From Rotaria sordida (lineage: Eukaryota; Rotifera; Eurotatoria; Philodinida; Philodinidae), in contig CAJNOL010000419.1 in NCBI GenBank assembly GCA_905250125.1, positions 78,299-142,298 on the forward strand: a stretch of 64,000 nucleotides of DNA, read 5' to 3'. Below, piece by piece: positions 36,289 through 49,143 of the stretch. Every line of letters starts with the position of its first letter. Position 1 is the first letter of the stretch. The position numbers were made by a program, and so were the translations under genes. The notes beneath the pieces were generated by a model, which was not told the origin of the DNA, did not search any database, and was given only the letters and a program-made list of their open reading frames with translations.

Positions 36289-39200
36289 TTAATACTTTAA
36301 AACGAAAACAAAAACACAATCATACTTACAAATTGATAATAGAAGACATCGTTTTCTTTGATAGTCAATCAAAGAATCAAATACGACAGACGCTCAAATG
36401 ATGAATTGAAGAATGAATGGATGATCTTCTTTCTTTTTTTCTTTTTCTTCTTCTCCACCTCTTCTCAGTCAATAAATATACAAAAAAAACGGTATCAATC
36501 TAATATAAAATTATTAGTATTATTATTACTCAATCCATCTAATGTCTATATTTGAGTATTGACTGTTACAAAAAAAAAAAAAATAATTAAAACACTAGTT
36601 CAATATTATCCCTCCTCTTCGAAATCATCTCTTTCAATTATCTATTAATACAAAATCTTCTTTTAAGTTATATCTAGATAATAAAATGACATCATGCTGT
36701 TGTGTTTTTCTTTGTATATAATTGCACTCAATTAAATTTCTCTTTTTTTCGACATAGTCCTGCTGACAAGATCATAGATATTTATTATCTTATTATGTTA
36801 GAATAATCATCATGCTGACAATAGTGAAAAATTTCGTCCTAAAGCGAAAAAAAAAAAACAATCGTTCGTTAGTCGTCATGATCATCAATAATTGAGAGAA
36901 AAAAATAAACAGACATCATCAAAGAATAGACACAGCAAGATACTAATAAACGATTATGACTAAAACTAATATATTTTTTGTTTAATAAATATGAAACATA
37001 AAATTAAAGATGCTTACGAGAACTATTATGAAAGATTTTATTGCTTCAACGAATAAAATTATTAACACATATTGTCACATTTTAAATTCAGTTTTCGTTG
37101 TCGTTCTTGATAATTTTTAAGATACCAAAAAAAAAGATGACTATATTAATCTTTACAATTTGTTCACAATTCAATGCATTAAATATCTATCGTTTTAATT
37201 CAAATATTACAGTATATTTCAATAATTCGACGAAAATTGAGGATCCTTCTTATTGTTAAATACTTGTCTCATCACTAGACGTGTAAAAGCTCCCAGTTAT
37301 CTTCCTATAAGGTGGCTTCTTTAACATTTGATTTAATCCTGGCATTACATTTCAGTACACACGTGCAGTTTCACTATATGGTTCGCATTGAAACAGTCAG
37401 AAATAAAATCAAATATTCAGTACACCAGCTTATATAAAGAAATCTAGATGATTGAAAACAGACCAGTCATACATCTCTTGATGACTTGAAGTAAATTAAT
37501 CTCTTTGTGAGTTGTTAAATCAGTTTGTTTTAGCCTAAATTTCAAGATCGAACTCCGTCAAATTCACCATTTAGCTCTTCTTGATCATTGGAACGATCGT
37601 TTGTGAAAAGATTATAGAAAATAAAGAAAACATGGAATTAAAAAACTTCGGAAACATGTCTTGTAGTGTATCCTATAAATTATCAATTGATAAAAAAGTA
37701 TTTTGTTTTATTTTGCTCCATTTTCGAAAAGATTGAGTTACAAAATCGATGAGTTTGGAAAAACTGTAAAAGTTGGATTTTTTTAAATGAAATGTTGTTT
37801 CATCAAGAAACAAGATATATAATAGAAACATATTATGTAATATATAACGATAACAATACCTATTACTGGTATCAATACCATTCGAAAGTTTCACAAAAGC
37901 TAAGTAGAAAACGGATGGTGAAACACAGAATGCTCACTACGAATTTTCCAGAAAAACCAAACATTTAGTCTTTCATTGCCAACAAAACTTGGGCATGATA
38001 TTTGCTCACATCATACAAAATGGTAGAGCAGAATCATTCTCTCCCCCATGGTCACTAGAGTGACCAAACGAGAATATATCTGATCGATCCATTCATACTA
38101 TCGATATATTGGGGACACTAATATTTTATTCCAATGGTGGTTTCATCAATGACTCTTCTGGAATCGCTTTGTGAAGTAAAGGATTAAGTCATGTCTAGCG
38201 ATACGCGGAACCAAATTGTGCTGGTTCCGATCCTGATTAGTGTCCTGCACGAGTACGACTTTTCGTAATCGGATTGACACTTTTTTCTATCTGAGCCCGA
38301 ATAGGACTCGATTAGACTCGGATCGAAGGAAATTGACAACCATCAGATAGTTTCATCATAGTTACAGTACTTTTTCAAACTTTTATTTTATTTGAAAAAG
38401 TTTAGTATTTAGTTTCTTCCATAGACAACAACAACAAAACAAAAAGAAGAGATCATTTCAAATTTCATAGCAAAGCAAGTGAATCAAGTGATTCAGGATT
38501 CAGTTAGTTTCTTGCTGCTTCTAAAATCCGACCAATTTCGCTATGTTTATGTTTGCTTGTTGCTGATGATGCTAGAATGGAATACAGTGTTTGTGTCAAA
38601 CGTCATAATTATGGATATATACATAGGTGATTTTTCCATCATGACAATACATATTCACTTTTTTTGATAATGCATTTTCTTTTCCATGTTTTCAGTTATT
38701 TCATTATATGATTTATCCTCTGTAGATAAGTTTTCATTAAAAACAAACGAATTCTTTTGATAAAACAATATCGACTTTCATTTCTGTGACTTGCTCTCAG
38801 GTACAATAAATTGCTCAAACATGATCAAACCGGTTTTTACTTCTATGCTTTTATATAAATAGCAGTTTGAAAAAGTAAAAATATTTTGAAAGATTAGGAT
38901 TCCATTAATTCCCGGTTCAGGCACGGATATGATATGATTCTGGAAATCCGGAATCGACTCGACAAGTTTGTATGCGGACCAATGCTTTGGATCCGATGCC
39001 GAATACTCGATCCGGTTGCAGGACACTAATTTCAGTTTGGTCACACTCCCAGTCTAGAGGAAAAAATTCTAGAATGTATTCGTATCATATGTATAAAAAT
39101 CCTTCAATACTCGTTTTTTTGATTTATTTAGTCGACTACCAGCACTATGTTGAACCATCTCTCTTAAATTATGTTCTCATTGATATGCTTTATGAGATAA

Positions 39201-40277
39201 TTCGTTTAAAACTATAGAATATTTAACTATAATCTTTAGTCCCGGTTAGGACAACTATTTTTCTCATAGTTTCGATCCTGATTTCAGCCACTTCTTTTGT
39301 CCATGGTCCCGTACATCTCTAGTTGTATATATCACATACTTAAGAAGTTTGAGATAAGTTTACATTCTGTGCCTCAAATTTCTCAGACATGTAACTCTAC
39401 TTTATCATCACTTATTCAAACCTTATTATTTCCTTAACATCATGTCTACTTGATCAATAAGTACATTGTTCATATAGATTTCGTTGCATAGAAAGAACTG
39501 TAAAATATATCTCTTAAAAGATGTTTATCTTAGATTTCGTTCAAAAAAAAATCAAACATGTAGATTTTTTTTTCATTCGACAAAAAAACACTTATATCGT
39601 GTTTGTTATCTATAGATGATCTCCTTGTTGAACCCATTCATTGGTCAGTGAGAAGAGAAAGAGAGCATGCAAAATGATCTACATACAATACAGACAAAAG
39701 GAAACGAAAAGAACACAGAGAGGTTTACACGATAAGAGACAAGAAAGAAAAAAAAGGAAATCGAGCGCAAAGAAGAAAAGATCTAATCTTGTTTCTTTAA
39801 CAGACACACATTAAATTTTGTTTAAACCGCACATTCGTGTTCACAATTCAATTGGACACAGAGAAAAATTATTTCAGATAGATAGGAAAAAGACATGAAA
39901 CTAAATCTTATTTCATTATATAAGGAAGAAAAAAGAAGTTCATATTTCAAGGAAGCTCTGCGGTATTAAAGGTATACTGTCAAAGTAGCCAAAGACAGAC
40001 AGAGAGAGAAAAAAAAAATTTCGAGTACTAAAAACGCGCGCGCAAATAACGTATCATTTGAGGAGTCGTCAATCAAATACAGAAGAAGACACACAACATA
40101 ACATATATATATATATAGAAGAACAACATATTCAATGAGAAATATATTTAGAGAATGTATGAAGAAAAAGAAAATGCAAACACACACACACACACACACA
40201 TATACCATATTTCATAGAGAAAATTTACGAAAAATGTAAAGAAAGATTTGTTCATATTGTTGTTGTTGTTTTTATTC
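36289..40277. other. Intergenic between Hint gene and CDC25
   Basis: No gene recognised in 4 kb. A patch at about 38180-38340 and 38900-39060 is richer in GC (repeated GATCCGA/GACTCGATC-like words) than its flanks and could be an old insertion. A CA dinucleotide repeat occupies 40181-40200, and a TA tract lies near 40101-40116. Confidence 0.45.
40181..40200. repeat. (CA)n microsatellite
   Basis: Ten CA units in a row, just 3' of the CDC25 gene. Confidence 0.9.
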
Positions 40278-43200
40278 TCAAGAGAAATCTATTTGATTTG
40301 TTAGTGATGTATTCGTAAAATATAATGATAAACTTGAACGAAGTGTTGTTGTACGTGTACGTCTATTATTATTTTGAATACCATAACCAACATTTGATAT
40401 ATCTTCTCTTAAACAAGTAAATTTTTCTGATTGTTTTGAAAATGATCGAAATTGTCGACATTGTTCTTGAAATTTTTCATCTAACATTGTACGATAAAAA
40501 TTTGGTTTACAGAATTCCTATTTAAAATAAAAATTAAATTAAATTAAACATAAAAAAAAAAAAGAAACAAAATAAAATCTTACAGTTGAATATTCAAATA
40601 ATGCTTTATAACCACCTTCTAATAAATATAATTCTGGATAATGTAGAGCTGGATAATTATTTGCATGAATATTTCGATCTTCTGATCGCATATAACGAAA
40701 ACTATTTATACATATTTATTTATTAGAATATTCAACTAAAATATAAAACAAAACAAAAAAAAAAGCTTACAGTGATGGTGCACGTTCTGATGAGAATTCA
40801 CAATGAAATACAAAAACAATTCGTTTTGTTGAATCTTTTAGTTTAATTGGTGATCGAAAATATTCTTGATGAATTTGTGGTCTTGTAAAGAAATTTTTTG
40901 CTATCGATATATGGCCTCCATCGTATTCGTACGGATAGCGACAATCGATTATATGTAATTGTTCTATCTCAGATGAATATTTACCTCGAAGAAGATCGAT
41001 CATCTAAACATAGAAGAAAATAATACAAAAACTTTAAAATATGTTCTATTGAGAAATTCGATTTTTTTTTTAATAGAAAAATTAGAATTATTTTGTCACA
41101 GTATTAGACTTTAATGAGAGATTGTATGGTTCATAGAGGTTTTATACTTCTATATTAGAGCCCAGTACGGAGTCAACTAAATTTGTTTTTGGAATAGTAG
41201 GTTTGGTTCTCTAATATTTGCTTTACAAACTAATGTATTTTGGAGGTTCCAACAATGTCTTATAGAAGGCATCTGGACACGAAGCAAAGTCAGAATCAAA
41301 TTCAATTCCGACTTTTTTTCATATCCGTAGGCCTTGATAAGACGCCGTCGGAGCCTTCAAATTGTATTAGTTTGTAGAATAAATATTAAAGAAGAAAACA
41401 TACTATTCAACAAGATTGATATGTTAAAACTGAATTTTCGGCAAAAAATATAGTTGACTCAGTGCACGACTCCATCCTATATCCTTCTCAAATTTTCCAT
41501 TTTCTAATTGCTAAAATAGGTCGAAGTATGCTGTCTAACTCTAACACAAACTATTTTTGTGAAATTTGTTTTTGGTATTCTATAGCCAATTGCTTGGCCT
41601 ATTTTTATTTCTCTTATTTGTAGAGCATGAATGTTGATTTTAATGGTTTACGTTGCACTTATAGAGAAATATATTGTAGAATTTTGATAAAATTTTAAAT
41701 TTGATCAGATAAAACTCTCTGACCTAAGGATACTTTCCTTCTTTTGTGGCCGTTTTTGGTTCTCTGAGAAGGTATAATCGACCCATTAGGAAATTTTTGC
41801 TACAGACAGGGCACATAAAATGAAACTCGTTCTCGAGGAGAAAGATTTTAAACAAGACTTTCATAGTATTTCATAGGACTGTGTTGAACCCGCTTATGAC
41901 CTCCTCGTCTAACTCTGTCCAATCAAGTTGAAGATTATTTAGGCTTCTAAAAAAAGCTTCCTTTCTTTTTTTTTTTGTGAGAGAAATACGTAAAAGTTCA
42001 GATCCTAAATCAAGACATTAGCGTCCAGGACTCTATAAATCCAAATAGGAAGGTTAAAAATGAAAAACGATCAATTTCACTTCGGCAGAATGCTTTTTAG
42101 TATCTGTAATAAAAACTCCAGATGAGTCAGTTGTACACACTTTCGAGAACTACAAATGGCAGAAAAAAGATTGAAGTACTCTCTTAATTATAATATTCAA
42201 TGTAAGACTTTCAAGAGCCCACTAACTTCATACTTTCTTATTTATTTAACTAGGCAAAGAAACTGTTTGCTTTCTATACGATCAGTAGAAACGATCTGAT
42301 TATTTTGTATTTAGATCGACGCCTTTCATTTCTATGTTCGATATTAATAAGCAGACACTCGAATACTGTTTACTTAATATGAAAATAATCTTATTGTAAA
42401 TAATATTAAGAAAAAACAAAAAAAGTAACATACTGTTTCAGCACTGATACAAGCAAGATCAGCATGTTTTCGACTCATACATCGTGGTAATAAATAAGAT
42501 CGACTACGATCACCGATTAAATTATGATTTGAACCTAAGTAAATAAATAATTTTTTTTTACTATTTTTTGATAGTTCAACTATTTTACCAAGTTCAACTG
42601 AAGCTTTTATTTGTTCTTCATTTATACTTGGTTGTTGTTCTGATAAACTACGAACTAACTAAAAGAAAAATCGAATAAAGAAAAATTAAACAATTAATAT
42701 TTCTTCTCTTACTCCTCTTCGAATACGAATTGATACAGGTGGTGGAATAAAAAATGCATTTTCTTTATTTTCTTCATCATGTGTAATTTTACTTCGTTTT
42801 AATGATCGGCCACAGCTGTTCTCATCGGTTTGTAATTGTTCAAATGTTCGTTTCTATTAAAAAAGAAAGAAAAAAAAAAACAATTTTAACAACTTTAAAT
42901 TAATTTATTTAATAAATTATAAATAATTTTTATACTTTATTTTCATTTGATAATAAATCACTATCATTTAATGCCAATACAGGCATATCATCTTCATGAC
43001 TACTATCTGATAATATTAACGGTAATGGTTGTCCACGTTGATATCGATTATTAATACTATTATCATTATTTGTACTATCACGTACAGGTGTTACCGTTGA
43101 AAGTGTTTTATCAAATAATTTAACTAAATGATCTGAATGTGAATCCTACATACAAAATAAATTTAGAAAAAAAAAACAAACAAATAAAAAATGTCACAAA

Positions 43201-43996
43201 CTGATGATGATAATTGAAATCTTGTTTTCATTGAATGACATGATGTAATCGGTTGTTGTACTCTTTTACAAATTAAATAAAAGATTTTTATTTTATAAAT
43301 TGAATCAATTTAGAAAAATTTGATTTTACTCAATAGTTCGCATTTTTTTATTACGTTGCATAAGAATAAGTGAATTATTAATTGAGTTTGATTTTTCTTT
43401 ACATAATTGACGTTTTAATGTTGTTGTTGAACGTGGTAACATATCAAATCCAAAATGTTCAAGTTTTGATTGACGAGTTAATATAACATGATTATTTTCA
43501 ACTAAAGATCTACAATAATGAAAAAAATATAATCATTTCATTAGTCATTGGCGCGTATTTAAAAAATTCTTACAATGTTGGTCGTGTTTCAACAATATCG
43601 GTTATTGGAATAACTTGAAAAATAAATAAATAAATATTTATTATTGAAAGAAAAAAAACATTTTTTTTACTTGTTGAATTATTATTATTATCAATAATTG
43701 ATATTGATTTTGATGTTTTCAATGACATTAATAGTGGACTATCATCATCTTCACTTGAAGAAAATAGTTTACGACGTGGTGTTCGTCTAGAAAACAAAAG
43801 AAAGCTATTCATGTGTTTATCTGTAGAGATATCTCGAGATCTTTGCAATAAAGGTTGAACTCCTCTTCACCTCCTCGCCAAATCTTGATGACCTCGGTAC
43901 ACTTCTGTTTATCTGAATTAAGAAAAATAAAGATTTTATATTTTATGTATACCTTGATAAATATAAAGGACTTGTATTGATGGTAATGGTGTTCAT
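40278..43996 (-). CDS. CDC25: CDC25-type dual-specificity phosphatase
   Basis: Eleven exons: 43996-43953, 43786-43671, 43613-43574, 43509-43330, 43262-43202, 43145-42936, 42853-42713, 42658-42434, 41003-40771, 40701-40584 and 40517-40278; 1608 nt, 535 aa. CDC25 removes inhibitory phosphates from CDK1/2 and triggers cell-cycle entry. The rhodanese-like catalytic domain is unmistakable: [28 protein letters not shown] with the backdoor Cys (about 360), then [12 protein letters not shown] with the catalytic Cys407 and Arg413, and [20 protein letters not shown]. The N-terminal 290 residues are the usual poorly conserved regulatory half ([17 protein letters not shown], many Ser/Thr-Pro). After the Arg loop it reads APSLFRYMR instead of the vertebrate GPRMCR, and the C-terminal tail lacks the Trp/Arg-rich end. 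A 54-nt stretch (42588-42535) inside exon 8 has splice borders and may be an in-frame intron. Intron 8 (1430 nt) holds a foldback. Confidence 0.93.
41160..41475. repeat. Foldback element in CDC25 intron 8
   Basis: TACAAACTAAT at about 41224 pairs with ATTAGTTTGTA at 41366-41376. The arms extend both ways: TTGGAGGTTCC...GTCTTAT against the inverse of ATAAGACGCCGTCGGAGCC, and GAGTCAACTAAATTTG against the inverse of the AGTTGACTC region near 41452. Arms are about 130 nt with a short centre. Confidence 0.65.
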
Positions 43997-46900
43997 TTCA
44001 TTCGAATGTTATAGTGAAGTAAAGGCAACTGTATGCCGTCTTCTTCGTATATAGATATACGGTATGGAAAAGAGAATGGAAAGAGGGAGTGAACGAATCC
44101 TTTTTTTTTTTGTTTTCCTTTTTCTTTCTCGCCAACGGTTATTCTATAACGTTTCGTTTTCCTTCTCTCCCTCTTTCTCCGATTCCAATTAATCGAATTT
44201 TTTTTCCTCTTTCTCGTTTCACCGATGCATGGAAAGAGAACGAAAACCAATGACCGACTGTTTTCTCTTTTTCTTGCTTGTGAACAATCGAAAGAGATTG
44301 TTGTATTCAAATCCAACGGTCAAACAAGCTGTGAATCAGCTTGGTAAAAAAAAAATACATATATACAAAAAAAAAAATTAGATTCGGAGCTTACTTGTCA
44401 AAATTTGAATTGATCGATGTGTTTGGTGATGAAGATAACTGTTTATATGTGTGTCGGATATGATATTGAGCCATTTTTTTATGGATCTTTATCTGGAGAA
44501 AGAAAAAATTTTTCAATTTTTAACTTGTTAATTCCCAAAAATGTTGACTTTCGAATAAATGAGCGTGTCGAAGCTAATGTCAACAACAAGTTTACTCTTT
44601 TTTTTTTTTCGTGAACAAACTAATTCTGGCAAATACAAACATTTAACGCCTATTCGTGACGCTCATCTCGTTCCGCCCTGATAGTCATTAAATATACAAA
44701 ATCTTTTTTTTTTATAAGTAGGTAAAGAAAGAAAGATTTTTGAAATGAAAATACAAAACAAACTAAAATATTGACTTTTTTGTTTATTTATATTGATAGT
44801 GTTATCTTAATTTCTTCAATGTATCTCATTGTCGGACATAGTTAACGAACACGAAGAAAAAAAAAATTTTTTTTTTTTTTTTTCTATAAATTTAATTCTT
44901 CATGAATATATTTGAATTTAAATAGACAAAAGAATATATTAATTATAACTTGAACTTAACACTTACATAATTGTTCTTAAATTAGAAATACAATTTTTCA
45001 TATACAAAATAAATGGATGAAGAATGTGTTCGATCGATCGATCTATATATATATATAAATGACGAAGTTAGAAAAGAAGATGAAAGAAATAGATCATTTC
45101 ACCACCCTGGCTACTACCACCTACCTTAAGATATTATCTTTTGTCGTATGTATGAAAAGAATGAGAAGGAAAAAAGAAAAAGCTGTGATGACTAGAAAAA
45201 TGATGACAACATGTTCAGCGGTTTAGTTTTTTCTTTTGTAAGTTGAGTGTTGAAAATAATCGTATTGAATATATTTTAAAAATAGAAAAACATTTTGTCT
45301 TTAGCTTTTTCATTTGTTTTTATGCTTTTTTGTTTTTTTCTTTGATCTATATTCTAACAATTAAGATATATATGCATTTTATCAGCAGTTTTTATCGTAA
45401 TAAATTTAAAAGTTTTGTGACCATCAAATAGAATAAACTTAACTTAAAGATAATAATAATACGAAAAAGAAAAATTCTCTTATTTCTTTTCAGAAACATA
45501 ATAGTTTTAATTATGATCATAAAAATTCTTCATTAAGCAAATATTTCTACCATTAGATGAAACTTAATTGTAACTTTTTAATAAAAATATTTTCTGTAAA
45601 AATACGAAATAGGACAATTTTCTTCGTTCTGTTTTGCAGAATGCATGACACAGACAGAGCATCAAAAAGTTCGTCCTGACAAGACAAAGGACTTCTCTGC
45701 GTCCGACTTACACGACGATCTTTTCATTGCATTTTTGACAAAGATAAAAACTTATCTGTATATGAAGTATGATGTTAAATATCGTAGATGTATTATTTAT
45801 ACAAAAAACATTTCCAATAATGATCATGTTAATAAACCTTATCACATGGTTTCCAACAGAAATGAAATTCAAACAATGAAAAAAATATTCGACATTCAGA
45901 AAGTGAACAAAACAATAATAAAACAAACATAAAGATACAGGATTCAAAATGTAATCAATTTAAATAGATGAACAACGAGAAAAGATAAGTTTTCTTATTA
46001 TTACTTTTCTTTTTTAAATTTCTCATATGAACGAATAAATAACATGCTATCAATTTGATTCAGTTAACGTGTTCGTCTTTGAATAAATATCAATCTAATT
46101 GAGCGAAATAATCTCAAAACACTGTTGTAATAATGACAGACTTTTCTCGTTTACAAACTAATATAATGTATTTTTTTCAAACTAGTATTAAAGTGATGCT
46201 AGAAGAGTTATATCAATGGAGAAAATGTATTATTCTAGTTAAAACTGCTTACTGGTACGTCATGGTTATGATGATGGAATTTAAAAATTTTTATGTTAAC
46301 TTATTGCTTTTTACAATTTAAGAATATTGTTCATCGGAAACTTTGTCCATATCAAAACATCAATTAAATTAATTTATATGAAAAAAAAATGCCGAACTTT
46401 TGAGCGTAATATTATCGAGATTGATTTTTTTTCCAAAAAAATCCATGTTGTATACAATACCTATAAAAAAAGCACCTATATTTTGGAAAAATCATATCTC
46501 AGTAATCTTCCGAAAAAATTTTCTTACGAGCTATTTTAATTGAACTCTTCACATGGACAAAGTTTCAGATCGAAATTCAAAAGTAAGATTTCACTGGAGA
46601 ATCAGGATCCTATAAGAAAATTTCAGTAACATCTTCATATGTCAGCTAAATCGCAACAGAGGATCATATTCTCTTACGTTTTTTTTTTCAATTCTACAGA
46701 TCTCCAACTTACGGACAAAATATGAAGATGAATGTAAGGGTTTACTTCGAGTGGTTCCCCTGTCAAAGCTTAAGATAGTTCGGTTATCTGAGCTATTGTT
46801 CGTGAGATGTCGAACTTTTACTAGATTTTTTAATCGAAACTGTGGTCCTCCTCAGTTCACTATGAAAATCAAGTTTTGAGCTTCGACTTGAAACTTATTA

Positions 46901-48123
46901 CAAATAAAACTCTTAACGATACTAGATCACAGTGGAAGTTTCACCGTTTTTAGTACCTTGCATCTAAAGATATCAGTATATGAAGAATTAGGAAGTTTTC
47001 ATTATTCATATCTCAATGTAGGACAAGAAAAGATCAGTGAAACTTTCACAATGAACGAATATCATTGACAGCTTTATTTATGCAAAATTTCAAGTTGAAA
47101 CTCAAAATTTAGTTTTCATGGTGATCTGAGGAGGACTACAGGTTTCAGTTAAAAAGTCCAGTAAAATTTCGATATGTCAAGAACAAAGGCACAGACAAGC
47201 GAACCATCTTAAACTTTTATACTACTCACTATAGTCTATCATTTGAGTACAATTTCGATCAAAAAATGATTAAACACTTGGATAGGTTCTCTCGTAAGTC
47301 ATTTGTAATGTGTAAATAAAAAGAATAATATATCTTTAGAATAGATCTTTGTTTTACAATCGAATACACTACTGTGATTTCTAGATTATTTTTCAATTTT
47401 ACATTGAAAATCTTCATGTTTCATTTTAACAATTTTAATATAATGATCATCAAATTTATTACTATATCGAATGTAGTATAAGTTTTGCGACATTCTTTTG
47501 TTTCGCATATAATGTTCTACTTGAATCACAAGACCAAATCTTTATAGCTATTTTCGAAATTTTAATAGACTCCTAACATTGAATACGTGTGTCATCGTTT
47601 TATTTCCCACAAGGAAAGATCGAAAAAAGCCCAATTTGTGATTGACAACTAAGGTCATTTTTAATTAAATCAATGTTAGATTAAATCGGCTGTCGAAAGC
47701 ACTGTAAAAGTCAATATGTTTATCACTCCGTCGAGGAAATTCAATCTAGTGATTTATGCATCGAGCTCACTGTTTTTAGACCATGTATTTGAGTTGAGAA
47801 TGACTAATAATCATCATGATTTGAAGGTTACATTAGGTTTCTAATTGATTTCAAACATTATAGTCAAAATGAATGAACAATATTTATCAAAATCAAAATT
47901 CAACCATATTTGACTTTCTCTTATTCTCCCATGCAGAAAATCAAACGATGATACACGTGTTCATTGTTAGAATTTTTTAATAAATATAATTTTTGTTTTG
48001 ATGACTATTTTAGACACATAGACCGAATGATTGTATATGTTCTTTTTTCGTAACACAAATAAAATTAGACGTATCTTCTTTTTGACTAGGTAAGAAAAAA
48101 GAAGAACAAAAAAAAGTCCATAA
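43997..48123. other. Intergenic between CDC25 and EF-hand gene
   Basis: No convincing gene. It includes pyrimidine-rich tracts (44100-44220), a long A/T homopolymer near 44860-44885, a CGATCGATCGAT plus TA tract near 45030-45057, an open frame at 45645-45932 with no recognisable family (preceded by TTTTGCAG, so a lone exon is possible), and a foldback at about 46795-47185. Confidence 0.45.
46795..47185. repeat. Foldback element
   Basis: GTCCTCCTCAG at 46845-46855 pairs exactly with CTGAGGAGGAC at 47126-47136. The flanks also pair: TCGAACTTTTACTAGA with the inverse of TCCAGTAAAATTTCGA, and TTGAGCTTCGACTTGAAACTT with the inverse of AATTTCAAGTTGAAACTCAA. Arms are about 180 nt around a short centre near 46985-47000. 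Confidence 0.7.
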
Positions 48124-49143
48124 TCACATGATTGGTAAAGGCATGCATTGTAAAGCTGTAGGTTGTGTTATCAAATATTGACCAGGAGTCGCAATTACAC
48201 ATGATGATTTATTTGAATCAAATGTAATTAAAGGTGCAGTTGCATCTGATATTGGACAAATTGGTATACGACTGCAAATCATTGATGATTGCTGAACACC
48301 TGTAGATGCTAATGGTGCAATACTTAATCTACAACTTGGAGCACGTTGTATTGCTACTTGTGGTTGTTGAACCAAAGCTACTGGTCGAGAACCAATACCA
48401 GAACCAACACCACTTGCGCGTAATTGGTCAGTGAATATATCAGAAACTTCATTATCAATAAAACGATCTTGATTTATAGGATCTCCTTTTAATACATCTT
48501 TAAATGCACCAACAAATTCTGGAAAATCGATAAAACCATCATGATTTTGATCAATTGAACGAAATACATTTTCAATAGCACGATCAATATGTTCATTATT
48601 AGATTCAATAAGAACATCTCGTAATAATTGACGAATAATATGACGATCCATTTTAACTGTACCACCACGTGTTAAATTCATATATTCTCGATGAAGAAGT
48701 GCTACATCAGTTGGACTTAGTCCAGCAATATTAGCAATAGCTGCAAAATCAGTATCTCGATAGCCTGTACCACCTGTCATTTGCCGTTGCATTCCATACG
48801 GAGAGTATCCACCAAAATTTTGAGGAGGAGGACTTGGAGGTCTATATGGAGGAGTACCATACGGCATTGGAGTTCCACCTGGATATCCATAACCACCATA
48901 GGGCATTGGAGCTCCACCTGAATATCCATAACCACCATAAGGCATTGGTGCGCCACCACGAAGAGCTTGAAGTTGATTATTTAAGCTTGCAATGGTTTGA
49001 TTAGCTTGCATAAGTTGTTGTTGTTGACTCATAGGAGATGCACCTCCCATACCGGTATTCATTGGTGCAAGAGATCGACTACCACCTGCTCCATAAGGTG
49101 GAATGGGTGTCTTATTTTTTGTCTTAGATCGACCTCCACCCAT
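48124..49143 (-). CDS. EF-hand protein with Gly/Tyr/Pro repeats
   Basis: Single exon, 339 aa. It begins MGGGRSK, a good N-myristoylation sequence (Gly2, Ser6, then basic), so membrane attachment is likely. Residues 63-96 hold three near-identical tandem units of the type GGAPMPYGGYGY, followed by a Pro-rich segment. Residues 130-225 form an EF-hand pair: a degenerate first half (ALLHREYMNLTRGGTVKMDR) and one canonical 12-residue loop at 198-209 (DQNHDGFIDFPE) with acidic ligands at positions 1, 5, 9 and 12. The last 100 residues are Ser/Ile/Pro-rich and unrecognised. The fold resembles neuronal-calcium-sensor or calcineurin-B types. A Ca2+-dependent membrane role is inference. No introns, unlike most genes in the window. 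Confidence 0.8.
   Translation of the reverse strand: MGGGRSKTKNKTPIPPYGAGGSRSLAPMNTGMGGASPMSQQQQLMQANQTIASLNNQLQALRGGAPMPYGGYGYSGGAPMPYGGYGYPGGTPMPYGTPPYRPPSPPPQNFGGYSPYGMQRQMTGGTGYRDTDFAAIANIAGLSPTDVALLHREYMNLTRGGTVKMDRHIIRQLLRDVLIESNNEHIDRAIENVFRSIDQNHDGFIDFPEFVGAFKDVLKGDPINQDRFIDNEVSDIFTDQLRASGVGSGIGSRPVALVQQPQVAIQRAPSCRLSIAPLASTGVQQSSMICSRIPICPISDATAPLITFDSNKSSCVIATPGQYLITQPTALQCMPLPIM

Noticed and set aside
38058-39044. Inverted pair GTGACCAAAC / GTTTGGTCAC about 980 bp apart
   Set aside because: Only 10 nt match and the flanks do not extend, so it is within chance expectation for this length.
45645-45932. 95-codon plus-strand frame preceded by TTTTGCAG
   Set aside because: No recognisable domain, no exon partners, and codon use drifts to intergenic composition after the first 30 codons. 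Left as a note only.
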